Below are positions 15,486 to 23,396 of a DNA stretch of 41,631 nt, in pieces. The stretch spans positions 1 through 41,631 of the forward strand of contig WRBQ01000014.1 of assembly GCA_009784445.1 (NCBI GenBank), read 5' to 3'. The notes below the pieces were generated by a model. The model worked only from the letters and a program-made list of their open reading frames with translations, had not been told where the DNA came from and ran no database searches. A program made the position numbers and the translations under genes. The DNA comes from Oscillospiraceae bacterium. Its GTDB lineage: Bacteria > Bacillota > Clostridia > Oscillospirales > Acutalibacteraceae. Positions within the stretch are counted from its first letter, which is position 1, and each line of letters opens with the position of its first letter.

Positions 15486-17804
15486 ATGAAAAAAGAACGC
15501 AACCATAAATCATCGCCCGTGCGCAGCATTGTGCGCTGGGTGCTGATGAGTGCCCTAGCCATTGGGCTGTGCATTGCCATCACTAGCTCGGTGCTGGGCG
15601 GGTTTTTTCTGCTGAATGCCGTGGGCTATGTGCGCGGTGACGAAGTGATTGACCTGCGCGAACACTTGGGCGGGCAGGGGCGCACCACCATCATCTGGGC
15701 CTATGACCGCCAAGGCAACACCGTGGAATTCGCACGGCTGCACGGCGTGGAAAACCGCATTTGGGTGGACCTTGACGACATGGGTCCGCGTAACCCTGTG
15801 ACCGGCATGCCCATGATTGCTGACGCCTTCATCGCGCTGGAGGATCACCGCTTTTGGGATCACAACGGCATTGACTGGCGGCGCTTCATCAGCGCAGTGA
15901 CGATTCATGGCTTCACGCAGGGTGCTTCAACCATCACCCAACAGCTGATTAAAAACCTCACTGGTGAGAACCAAGTTACGGCCATTCGTAAGTATCGCGA
16001 GATGATGGCTGCATTGAACATGGAACGCCACCACGACAAAGAATCGATTCTTGAAGCCTACCTCAACACGGTGTATCTAGGGCACGGCAACTACGGCGTG
16101 CTCACCGGCGCAGAGGCTTTCTTTGGCCGCCACATCAGCGAGCTGAACATTGCCGAGGTGGCCGCGCTTGCCGCCATCACACAAGCACCGGGATTTTTCA
16201 GCCCCCTGCGCAACCCGCATAACAACCGCGAACGCCAAGTGGTTGCTATCCGCAACATGCATTATAACGGTATGATTACCGACGAACAATTTGCCGAAGC
16301 CATGGCGCACGAGATTATTTTCACCAACCACCCAGACTTCGTGCGCACCGAAACCCCTGGCCAAACCCATGTGCCCGAACCACAACCCATCAATAGCTGG
16401 TACACTGACTTTATCATCGACACCGTCATTGATGACCTGATGCGTGTGCATGGACTCAGCCGCGCCGAAGCCACGCGCCGCGTGTATTACGGCGGGTTGC
16501 AAATTCGCGCCGCAGTAGACATCGAAATTCAAAACATCATGGAAGATGTGTTCCGCAACCGCACCACCTGGGCCGGGCAAACTGGGCCGGCGTCGAACCC
16601 CATTCACGCCAGCATGGCCATGGTGTGCAACGACACCGGCCGCGTGCTGGGCATTGTGGGCGGTGCCGGCGAAAAAACCGACAACCGAGTGCTCAACCGC
16701 GCCCACCAAAGTTTCCGCCAGCCCGGTTCTACGATGAAAGGCTTGGTTTCGCACGGTCTGGGCATTGAAAACAATGTAGTCCACTGGTCGTATCTCACAC
16801 CAAACAGTGCTTTTGCCCACCAAGGCAACATGTGGCCGCGCAACGCCGACGGCAGCCATGGTTCAGGTGCCATGATTAACACGCAGCGTGCATTCCAGTT
16901 ATCGCTGAACACCGTGGCCGCACGCATCACGCGAGACATCGGCGCACAAACCGCCTTTAACTTCTTGGACGAAAACTTCGGCTTTTCGCGTCTTGATTCT
17001 GCCCGCGACCCATTTTTGCCACCCATGGCATTGGGCGCAATGACCCACGGCGTGAGCGCACTGGAAATGGCCGCGGCCTACGCAACGTTTGGCAATGGTG
17101 GCGTGTTTAACTTCCCCTTTGCCTACCATTCGGTGTATGACAGCCAAGATCGCCTGCTGCTTAGCCGCAGCGATTTTCCCGATCCAATCCAAGCATATTC
17201 CGAGTGCACCGCCATGGTGATGAACCGCATGTCGCAGCTCAACCCCATCAGCGGTTTTGCGCACAACAATAATCTCACCAACATCCAGCGTTTCCGCACG
17301 TTTGGCAAAACTGGTTCGTCACAAGACTGGGCCGACCGCTGGTTCGCAGGCGGCACACCTTACTTCACCGCAGCGGTTTGGTTTGGGCACGATCGCCCCC
17401 ACGGCATGGGTCCGGTAACTAACCCCGCCGGCCGCATTTGGGTGGAGGTTTTCAACCGCATCAAAGCCGACACCGACAGCTTCAGCACCTCCACAGACTT
17501 CCCCACCACCAATCGCGCCGTGCAGCGCAGCTTTTGCACCAACTCCGGTTTGTTGGCTGGGCCAAATTGCCCCACCGCCAGCGGCTGGTTCCGCACGTCC
17601 AATATCCCGCGTGTGTGCAGCGGCTCCTGCGGCATTCCCGCGCCTGAGGAAAACGGCCCGGGTGGCGGCGGCATTGACTGGGGCAATATTGGCAACAACA
17701 TCGGCGACTGGATTGGCGGCATCTTTGGTGGCGGCGGCGGAAACAACAACGCGCCAGCACCGCCCGAAACCACCCAAGCACTCCCGCCGGAGTATGACGA
17801 ATGA
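15486..17804 (+). CDS. Class A penicillin-binding protein (PBP1)
   Basis: Bifunctional peptidoglycan glycosyltransferase and D,D-transpeptidase, 772 residues. One N-terminal membrane helix is at about 20-45. The GT51 domain has catalytic Glu119 (EDHRFWDHNG) and GASTITQQLIKNLTG. The transpeptidase domain has Ser415-Thr-Met-Lys418, Ser473-Leu-Asn475 and Lys608-Thr-Gly610. The C-terminal tail is Gly/Asn-rich (GGGG and GNIGNNIGDW stretches) and ends with Pro/Thr residues. ATG 15486 has AAAGGAG 6 nt upstream; the open frame extends 30 codons further but without a site and over repeat copy A. The stop overlaps ruvX by 4 nt. Confidence 0.95.
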   Translation: MKKERNHKSSPVRSIVRWVLMSALAIGLCIAITSSVLGGFFLLNAVGYVRGDEVIDLREHLGGQGRTTIIWAYDRQGNTVEFARLHGVENRIWVDLDDMGPRNPVTGMPMIADAFIALEDHRFWDHNGIDWRRFISAVTIHGFTQGASTITQQLIKNLTGENQVTAIRKYREMMAALNMERHHDKESILEAYLNTVYLGHGNYGVLTGAEAFFGRHISELNIAEVAALAAITQAPGFFSPLRNPHNNRERQVVAIRNMHYNGMITDEQFAEAMAHEIIFTNHPDFVRTETPGQTHVPEPQPINSWYTDFIIDTVIDDLMRVHGLSRAEATRRVYYGGLQIRAAVDIEIQNIMEDVFRNRTTWAGQTGPASNPIHASMAMVCNDTGRVLGIVGGAGEKTDNRVLNRAHQSFRQPGSTMKGLVSHGLGIENNVVHWSYLTPNSAFAHQGNMWPRNADGSHGSGAMINTQRAFQLSLNTVAARITRDIGAQTAFNFLDENFGFSRLDSARDPFLPPMALGAMTHGVSALEMAAAYATFGNGGVFNFPFAYHSVYDSQDRLLLSRSDFPDPIQAYSECTAMVMNRMSQLNPISGFAHNNNLTNIQRFRTFGKTGSSQDWADRWFAGGTPYFTAAVWFGHDRPHGMGPVTNPAGRIWVEVFNRIKADTDSFSTSTDFPTTNRAVQRSFCTNSGLLAGPNCPTASGWFRTSNIPRVCSGSCGIPAPEENGPGGGGIDWGNIGNNIGDWIGGIFGGGGGNNNAPAPPETTQALPPEYDE

Positions 17805-18211
17805 TCATACTAGGCATAGATTACGGACAACAGCGCACAGGCGTTGCTGCCAGCGACCCAACCGGGTTGCTGGCTTCGCCTGTTTGTGTGATTGAAGGGC
17901 TGGGCAAGCGCAAGCTGGTGCAACAACTATGTATTCTCGCGCAGGAAAAGCAGGCGGGCAAGCTTGTGTTAGGTCTGCCCCTGCGCACTGATGGCTCTGC
18001 CGGTGACAAAGCCCAAGAATGCAAAAAACTCGCTGAGCTGCTGCGCCAGCAAAGCAGCCTTGACGTTGTGCTGTGGGACGAACGCTTCAGCACAGCCATT
18101 GCGCACCAACAGCTGGGGGCTGCGGGGGTGCGTGCAAAAAACCGCAAGGGCATCATTGATGCCGCTGCGGCTGTTGTGATTTTGCAAAGTTACCTAGATG
18201 GTCATATATAA
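17801..18211 (+). CDS. ruvX: RuvX/YqgF-type nuclease (putative Holliday-junction resolvase / pre-16S rRNA nuclease)
   Basis: 136-residue RNase H-fold protein. The N-terminal motif ILGIDYGQQRTGVAASDPTG carries the first catalytic Asp; VLWDERFSTAIAHQQL and the late IIDAAAAVVILQSYL are standard family motifs. Members process the 5' end of 16S rRNA in E. coli and are annotated as putative Holliday-junction resolvases. The start ATG overlaps the PBP stop (ATGA), so the two are co-translated. The common neighbours alaS and mltG are not beside it here. Confidence 0.93.
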   Translation: MIILGIDYGQQRTGVAASDPTGLLASPVCVIEGLGKRKLVQQLCILAQEKQAGKLVLGLPLRTDGSAGDKAQECKKLAELLRQQSSLDVVLWDERFSTAIAHQQLGAAGVRAKNRKGIIDAAAAVVILQSYLDGHI

Positions 18212-18232
18212 TTTTGGGTTTCGCTTTAAAGT

Positions 18233-18616
18233 CTACGCTTTTTTGCGCAGCAATTTATCAAACAAACCACTAAACAACTCCCGCAGCCCGATAAAAATGA
18301 GTAATCCTGCAAACATATAGCCAATCCATCGTCCATCAATCAGATCGCTGAGCCAAATGCCCAGCAGGGTAGCGGGCAGCCCGCCTAAAGCAATCCACAG
18401 GGCGTTGCGCCAGTCAATGAGCTTGCGCTTGGCATTGATGATAATCGAAATCACCGCGCAAGGCAGAAAGAATAGCAGGTTCACGCCTTGCGCTTGCAGC
18501 TGCGGCATGCCCACCATCAAAGTGAGGTAGATCACCAAAATGCCGCCGCCACCCAAGCCCATGGCGCCCAATGCGCCCGCGCCAAATGCCGCTAGGGCGC
18601 TCCAAATCCAGGTCAT
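18233..18616 (-). CDS. TauE/SafE-family half protein, second gene of a pair
   Basis: 127 residues with about four hydrophobic segments, half of a usual eight-helix TauE/SafE anion exporter. The repeat signature near the N-terminus is GALGAMGLGGGGILVIYLTL, and VNLLFFLPCAVISIIIN matches the family. ATG 18616 overlaps the stop of the preceding half gene by 4 nt (TCAT on the plus strand). The two halves probably form a hetero-oligomer that replaces the fused protein. Substrate (sulfite, sulfoacetate or another organosulfur anion) cannot be assigned. Confidence 0.85.
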   Translation of the reverse strand: MTWIWSALAAFGAGALGAMGLGGGGILVIYLTLMVGMPQLQAQGVNLLFFLPCAVISIIINAKRKLIDWRNALWIALGGLPATLLGIWLSDLIDGRWIGYMFAGLLIFIGLRELFSGLFDKLLRKKA

Positions 18617-18966
18617 CGCATCACCATCCGAATCCCCGCCCAAATCAGCAGCACCGCAAAGATTTTGCGCAACCACATTTGCGGAATTTTCGCCAGCACC
18701 AGCGCACCGGCTAAGGCACCCACCGCGCCCGGCAGCAGGAACTCCACTGCGTTGGGCAGACGATAACGCCCCAGCCACAAATACGCCGCTGCGCTGACGA
18801 TGCTCAGCGGAAAAATCACCGCAACGGCCGTTGCATGTGCTTTGGTTTGGTCTGCGCCAAGTTTTTTTAGCATGGGCACGGCCAGCATGCCGCCGCCCGC
18901 ACCCAGCAGGCCGTTCATCACGCCAATGAATATGCCGCCAAGCGCGGCCATCAACTTGTTTTTCAT
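18613..18966 (-). CDS. TauE/SafE-family half protein, first gene of a pair
   Basis: 117 residues with about four membrane segments. GVMNGLLGAGGGMLAVPML is the family repeat signature, followed by KAHATAVAVIFPLSIVSAAAY. ATG 18966 begins MKNKLMAALGGIFIG. It is upstream of, and overlaps by 4 nt, the second half gene, so the pair is one transcription and translation unit. It is divergent from cwlD with only 46 bp between the starts. Confidence 0.85.
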   Translation of the reverse strand: MKNKLMAALGGIFIGVMNGLLGAGGGMLAVPMLKKLGADQTKAHATAVAVIFPLSIVSAAAYLWLGRYRLPNAVEFLLPGAVGALAGALVLAKIPQMWLRKIFAVLLIWAGIRMVMR

Positions 18967-19012
18967 GTATCTAGTTTGCCCCGCATAGGTATGACTATGA
19001 GGGGGGACTGCC

Positions 19013-19723
19013 ATGTTTTTAGTGAGAATTCGGCTCAAGCACGTGCTATTTAGTCTTGGCTGCGTGGCAACTTGTGTGTTTGTGCTGGTGATGCTGCACG
19101 CCGCTAATCAGGTGCGGCAAGTGAGTAGCGTCAGCCCGCCGCCCATCGTGCCGGTGATTGTGCTTGACGCAGGCCATGGCGGCGAAGACGGCGGTGCCGT
19201 GGGCATCGGTGGCGTGGTAGAGAAAGATCTCAACTTGGCCGTGGCCATGCAACTTGCACCATTTCTGCGGGCGCTGGGCTACGACGTGCAGCTCACCCGT
19301 TGCGAAGATTGTGACCTGAGTGAACCTGCCGCTACATTGCGTGCACGCAAGCGCAGCGACATTCAAGCCCGGCACGCCATGCTGGAAAACCTGCGCGACG
19401 GTGACCTGTTTTTGTCCATCCACATGAACCAATATGCCCACCCCAGCGCGCGCGGCACGCAGGTGTTTTATTCGCCCAATCACCCGCAAAGCCAAGTGAC
19501 GGCCGAGCAAATTCAGCGCACAGTCGTCACGCTGTTGCAGCCGGAAAATCATCGGCAAATTAAGCCTGCGGGCAGTTCAATTTACCTGTTGCACAACGCC
19601 ACGCGCCCGGCTGTGATGGTGGAATGCGGCTTCATCTCAAACCCCGGCGAGGCTGCGCGCCTGCAGGAGCCTGACTATCAACGGCAGCTTGCGTTTGCGG
19701 TTGCGGTGGGGGTGTTGGGGTAG
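19013..19723 (+). CDS. cwlD: N-acetylmuramoyl-L-alanine amidase CwlD (spore cortex)
   Basis: Zinc amidase of the Amidase_3 family, 236 residues. One N-terminal membrane/signal segment (residues 10-31) places the enzyme outside the membrane. The zinc and catalytic residues are His55 (DAGHGGEDGG), Glu70 (VEKDLN), His137 (SIHMN) and Glu204 (VECGFISN). In B. subtilis CwlD removes peptides from spore cortex glycan so that muramic delta-lactam can form, which germination enzymes need. The size and single anchor match CwlD rather than a vegetative autolysin with binding repeats. GAGGGGGGA lies upstream of ATG 19013. Confidence 0.88.
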   Translation: MFLVRIRLKHVLFSLGCVATCVFVLVMLHAANQVRQVSSVSPPPIVPVIVLDAGHGGEDGGAVGIGGVVEKDLNLAVAMQLAPFLRALGYDVQLTRCEDCDLSEPAATLRARKRSDIQARHAMLENLRDGDLFLSIHMNQYAHPSARGTQVFYSPNHPQSQVTAEQIQRTVVTLLQPENHRQIKPAGSSIYLLHNATRPAVMVECGFISNPGEAARLQEPDYQRQLAFAVAVGVLG

Positions 19724-19740
19724 GAATCACGCAGATTGCC

Positions 19741-19827
19741 CTCGTGTAGGGGCGGCTATTAGTCGCCCGCACTCGCTTGCACACACCATAGAATTTCACG
19801 GGCGGCAGGTTGCCGCCCCTACACGAG
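19741..19827. repeat. 87-bp paired REP / MITE-like element
   Basis: Perfect 16-bp terminal inverted repeats, CTCGTGTAGGGGCGGC (19741-19756) and its complement (19812-19827), bound an 87-bp element. Each end is itself a hairpin: GGGCG/CGCCC on the left, and GGGCGGCA/TGCCGCCC on the right. The half-unit consensus CGGGCG-N8-9-CCGCCCCTACA also occurs as a single copy at 4748-4776. No transposase is encoded. Confidence 0.75.
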
Positions 19828-19845
19828 TCGAAAGGCGGACATGCA

Positions 19846-20583
19846 GTGCGAAAAAGAATTGTTGCGTTGATTGTATTCATGGCGATAGCCACCGCAGGGC
19901 TTGGCTTGGCATCTTGGGGGATAAACAACCAGCCAGAAGAATTTATGGTGCGCATTCCAAGCGCAGAGCCTTATTTTCACTTCTCGAGGCATTACGTTGA
20001 TGGCAACGTGCTAGTGGTGATTGACTACATGCGCTTGTATGGCTACCACGATGGTGTCGCACGGCAGTTGCAATCCACACCCAACAGCGCTAGGCTTCAA
20101 ACTCCAATTCACATCGCGGGCAGGCGCCACATTCACACGGAGCAACTGCGCTGGACAAATCAGACAAGCTTGTGGATAGAAACTCCCCCACCGCAGGAAC
20201 TTGCATTTGACTGGGACGAGTTTAGTTACACCATCACTGCCATTGCTGCCGATGAGCAGCGGTATGAGCGAGTTGAGCACTCCAATGCAATACGTTGGCT
20301 TTGGGAAGGTGATTCGGAGCTGAACGAGCGCGCATACGGCAAGGGCACAGCAGAAGCCATGCTGTTGCGTTTGCTCACCGAGCCAGATTTTTCGCCAGAG
20401 CAAGTGGAGTTTGAGCTTTATTTTCCTGACGTGTGGGGAATATTCATCGCGCTGGGCATTTCGTTGCTCTTCATGCTCGTCGGCTTCATCGGCATCATCG
20501 TCTCTGCCATCAAAATTGGCAGCAACAACATAGAAAGAGGAGCAGCACATGCCACCCAAAGCCAAAACGATATATCTGTGTGA
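19846..20583 (+). CDS. Unknown protein with N- and C-terminal membrane segments
   Basis: 245 residues, not recognised. A short basic N-terminus leads into one membrane segment (IVALIVFMAIATAGLGLASW). An external domain of about 175 residues follows (WGINNQPEEF, then many Arg/His/Glu), and then a second helix near the C-terminus (WGIFIALGISLLFMLVGFIG). The GTG at 19846 is chosen because AAAGGCGG lies 7 nt before it. ATG 19841 is in another frame and stops after nine codons. The REP element ends 18 nt upstream. The 3' end overlaps radA by 35 nt and carries the radA ribosome site. Confidence 0.6.
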   Translation: MRKRIVALIVFMAIATAGLGLASWGINNQPEEFMVRIPSAEPYFHFSRHYVDGNVLVVIDYMRLYGYHDGVARQLQSTPNSARLQTPIHIAGRRHIHTEQLRWTNQTSLWIETPPPQELAFDWDEFSYTITAIAADEQRYERVEHSNAIRWLWEGDSELNERAYGKGTAEAMLLRLLTEPDFSPEQVEFELYFPDVWGIFIALGISLLFMLVGFIGIIVSAIKIGSNNIERGAAHATQSQNDISV

Positions 20584-21919
20584 ACATTGCAGCTATGAAT
20601 CACCCAAGTGGGTGGGGCAGTGCCCCGGCTGCAGCGAGTGGAACTGCCTGCACGAAGAAGTCCGCCGCCCCGAACCCGCAAAACGCGCAGGCGCGGCGGC
20701 ACGTGCGCCAACGCTCACCGGGCAACTGCTGCGTGACATCAAGTTTGACAGCGCCATTCGCTACCACACCGGCATGAGCGAGCTGGATAGAGTACTAGGC
20801 GGTGGGCTTGTGAAGGGCTCGGTGGTGCTGTTGGGCGGCGACCCCGGCATTGGTAAATCCACGCTACTGCTGCAAATTTGCGAACACCTCGGACAAGCTG
20901 CCAACATCCTGTATGTTTCCGGCGAGGAATCGCCGCACCAGCTGAAACTGCGCGCCCAACGCCTTGGCGTGACAACTGATAATCTCACCATTTTGTGCGA
21001 CACCGACACCATGGGTATTTGTGACACTGTGCGCCACACCACACCCGGCATGGTGATTATCGACTCTATCCAAACCATGCAAATGGCCGATATTTCTTCC
21101 TCGCCCGGCAGCGTAACGCAGGTGCGCGAAAGCACGAATTTGCTCATGCGCACGGCGAAAAGCTTGGGCGTGCCTATGCTGCTGGTGGGCCACGTGAACA
21201 AAGACGGCAACATCGCCGGACCCAAAGTGCTTGAACACATTGTGGATGCCGTGCTGTATTTCGAGGGCGAGCGCCACTTGAGCTATCGCATTTTGCGGGC
21301 GGTGAAAAACCGCTATGGCTCAACGAATGAAATCGGCGTGTTTGAGATGCTTGAACGCGGCCTAGCCGAAGTGGAAAACCCGTCGGCGATGCTCATTGCC
21401 GGGCGACCGAAAGGGGTATCTGGCAGCTGCGTAGCTTGTGTGATGGAAGGCAGCCGCCCCATTCTTGCGGAAGTGCAGGGCTTGGTGTCGCCCACCAGTT
21501 TTGGCAACCCGCGCCGCATGCAAACCGGCGTAGACGGCAGCCGTGCAGCCATGCTCATGGCGGTGCTAGAGAAACGCTGTGGCTGGTTTTTCGGCAACAT
21601 GGACACCTACATCAACGTCATCGGCGGGCTAAAGCTGGACGAACCCAGCACGGATTTATCTATTGCTCTGGCGCTTATTTCCGGCTTGAAGGACGTACCG
21701 CTGCCCGATGATGCCCTTGCTTTTGGCGAAATCGGGCTTGGCGGCGAACTGCGTGCTGTGAGCCACTGCGAGCAACGTGTGCGCGAGGCCGCGAGATTAG
21801 GCTTCGCACGCTGCATTGTGCCGCGCCAGAACTTTACCAAATTGCCAAAAGACCTGCAACAGGGCATTCAAGTCATCGGTGCGGGCAATGTGCGCAGCGC
21901 ATTTGAGGCACTGGTGTAG
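20549..21919 (+). CDS. radA: DNA repair protein RadA (Sms)
   Basis: RecA-related, DnaB-like helicase that extends D-loops in recombination; 456 residues. The N-terminal zinc finger is Cys11, Cys14, Cys25, Cys28. The Walker A is GGDPGIGKST (96-105), the RadA-specific KNRYG motif is at 253-257, and the C-terminal Lon-like domain contains LSIALALISGLKDVPLPDD and GEIGLGGELRAV. ATG 20549 follows AGAGGAG. The start lies inside the previous gene in another frame. In many Firmicutes radA is next to disA or clpC; neither is present here. Confidence 0.97.
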   Translation: MPPKAKTIYLCEHCSYESPKWVGQCPGCSEWNCLHEEVRRPEPAKRAGAAARAPTLTGQLLRDIKFDSAIRYHTGMSELDRVLGGGLVKGSVVLLGGDPGIGKSTLLLQICEHLGQAANILYVSGEESPHQLKLRAQRLGVTTDNLTILCDTDTMGICDTVRHTTPGMVIIDSIQTMQMADISSSPGSVTQVRESTNLLMRTAKSLGVPMLLVGHVNKDGNIAGPKVLEHIVDAVLYFEGERHLSYRILRAVKNRYGSTNEIGVFEMLERGLAEVENPSAMLIAGRPKGVSGSCVACVMEGSRPILAEVQGLVSPTSFGNPRRMQTGVDGSRAAMLMAVLEKRCGWFFGNMDTYINVIGGLKLDEPSTDLSIALALISGLKDVPLPDDALAFGEIGLGGELRAVSHCEQRVREAARLGFARCIVPRQNFTKLPKDLQQGIQVIGAGNVRSAFEALV

Positions 21920-21996
21920 ACGAAGTTTTTGCGCTCGCCGCGCAGGCGTTACTTTTTTAAAAAGCAACCCAAAAACCTATATGGGGCTATAATAGT

Positions 21997-22030
21997 GCAC
22001 AGCGAAGCGACGAAGCCCCACCGCAGGTGG
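21997..22030 (-). repeat. 34-bp dispersed repeat (copy B)
   Basis: Plus-strand GCACAGCGAAGCGACGAAGC followed by CCCACCGCAGGTGG. It is the reverse complement of copy A (15387-15420) with one mismatch. It lies in the gap between radA and the Pro/Cys-rich gene. A TATAAT box sits just before it (21988-21993) but has no good -35. Confidence 0.7.
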
Positions 22031-22104
22031 CGGAACCAGCCAAGCTGCCCATCGCATACAATGAGCATGGAGAAACCATATTACATAATAAAGGGTGATC
22101 AACC

Positions 22105-22689
22105 ATGCCATTGTTTCTATACCCGTCAGTCGCAACGCCCGTTGAATACCAGCCAGTCACCGTAGCCGAGCCAATCGATGAAGCAGACCAGCGATTCCTT
22201 GGAGGAATATTCAGGCCACGGCCACCCGCCACGCCAGTGCCACCCATCGGAGAACTTCCGCCACCAGTATTCCCGCCAATCACACCTGTGCCACCCATTG
22301 GGCAACTTCCACCTGTTGTGTGCCCGCCAATCACGCCGGTTCCACCTATTGGGGATCTGCGGCCACCTTGCCCGTGCTGGGCAGTGTTCGTGCCAGAAAT
22401 GACACAATTTTGTGACCCCACGCGCCCTTGCACATGGCTAGGCATGAATCTTCCACCTGGGCCGCCACTTGTTAGACCACCCGTGATGCCAGCACCGCCC
22501 ATCACGCCGGTGCCACCAATCGGCCAACTGCCTTGCCCATGGTGCAGACCTTGCAACAATTGCGGCGCGCCAATCACGCCGGTGCCGCCCATTGGTAGCC
22601 TTCGTTCGTCGTGTTCTTCATGCTGTTCGAGCTGCTCGTCAAGCTGCAGCAAGTCATCAAGGCGAACAAACTGTTGCTGTCAGCGATAA
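22105..22689 (+). CDS. Pro/Cys-rich repeat protein (possible spore-coat or surface protein)
   Basis: 194 residues, not recognised. Five copies of the unit (I)TPVPPIG(E/Q/D/S)L occur at nt about 22231, 22278, 22329, 22500 and 22572. They are split by a central Cys-containing segment with CPCWAVFVPEMTQFCDPTRPC. The last 30 residues are Ser/Cys-rich (SSCSSCCSSCSSSC) and end in CCCQR. There is no clear signal peptide or membrane helix. The low-complexity, cysteine-rich make-up suggests a disulfide-cross-linked structural protein such as a coat protein, which is inference. AAAGGGTG lies upstream of ATG 22105. The opposite strand is also open as a Gly-rich frame, but it lacks a ribosome site. Confidence 0.65.
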   Translation: MPLFLYPSVATPVEYQPVTVAEPIDEADQRFLGGIFRPRPPATPVPPIGELPPPVFPPITPVPPIGQLPPVVCPPITPVPPIGDLRPPCPCWAVFVPEMTQFCDPTRPCTWLGMNLPPGPPLVRPPVMPAPPITPVPPIGQLPCPWCRPCNNCGAPITPVPPIGSLRSSCSSCCSSCSSSCSKSSRRTNCCCQR

Positions 22690-22699
22690 TCTACATAGA

Positions 22700-22729
22700 A
22701 CTATCACTTTAGTGCACTAAAGTGATAGT
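22700..22729. repeat. 30-bp perfect palindrome
   Basis: ACTATCACTTTAGTG (22700-22714) and its exact complement (22715-22729) meet without a gap, 11 bp after the stop of the Pro/Cys-rich gene. No T-run follows on either side, so it is not a standard terminator. It could be an operator or a transcript-end hairpin. Confidence 0.8.
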
Positions 22730-22740
22730 CGCGACAGGGC

Positions 22741-23242
22741 AGGGGGCTTTGTGCGAGATTTTACGAAGTTGAGGTGCCCTGTGAGCAATTCAAATGTTAC
22801 GATTTCTCGGGTAGATTTGCGTGAAAATCTGCCCGAGAACGGTTCAACATCACGTGTGAAAACTGTGCGAATCATCCGGCTTTTCAGGCTAATGATTTGC
22901 TGCTTGCCAAGCTGAATTTGCCCGACGCGATTCATCTTGCGGCGCGCAATTTCGATGGCAAAATCGTGGGCTTTGCGGCAGCCGTACCGATTAAACGCCG
23001 TGTGTTTGAAGGCTTGCGCTTTTGTGTGTTGCCCGAATATCAAGGCCTAGGCTTGGGCAATGCATTGCTGGACAAGCTGTTGCACGAGTTGCGGCAGGGC
23101 TGTGCGCAGACTAGAGATCGGGCTGATTGACGCAAACGAGCCGCTCAAAGCGTGGTATTTACGGCGCGGGTTTGTGCAAACCGCCAAGAGGGAATATGCT
23201 GGCGTGCCGTTTGTGGTGTGCCGCATGCAGCTGGAACTGTAG
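22741..23242 (+). pseudogene. Broken GNAT-family acetyltransferase
   Basis: Reading from 22741, the frame gives RFYEVEVPCEQFKCYDFSG, hits TGA at 22822-22824, and continues as a recognisable GNAT domain: GKIVGFAAAVPIKRRVFEG, then LRFCVLPEYQGLGLGNALLD (acetyl-CoA loop). Near 23100 the frame shifts by one, and the domain finishes in the next frame as RRLEIGLIDANEPLKAWYLRRGF and ends at 23242. No start codon with a ribosome site is visible before the first lesion. One nonsense codon plus one frameshift make decay more likely than a single sequencing error. Confidence 0.75.
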
Positions 23243-23396
23243 CACTAGTTTGCAGGCGATAGAAATCGTTCGCATGACCTTTGGGTCGTTTGGGGCAAAC
23301 TGATTACGGAGTGTGGGGGTGAGCGTGAAGTTCGTTCACGTTTGCCAAAACACAAAACTTCGCATAATATATGTTTTGCGAAATTAGGGGGATGAG

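Noticed and set aside
21920-21965. GC-rich stretch plus T-run after radA as a terminator
   Set aside because: Only about 4 bp (CGCC/GGCG) pair, and the T-run is displaced by several bases. Too weak to call.
21987-22652. Long minus-strand Gly-rich frame with PMGGTGVIGG repeats opposite the Pro/Cys-rich gene
   Set aside because: It lacks a ribosome site and an ATG at a sensible position, and the plus-strand frame has both. The Gly-rich frame is the mirror of the Pro codons.
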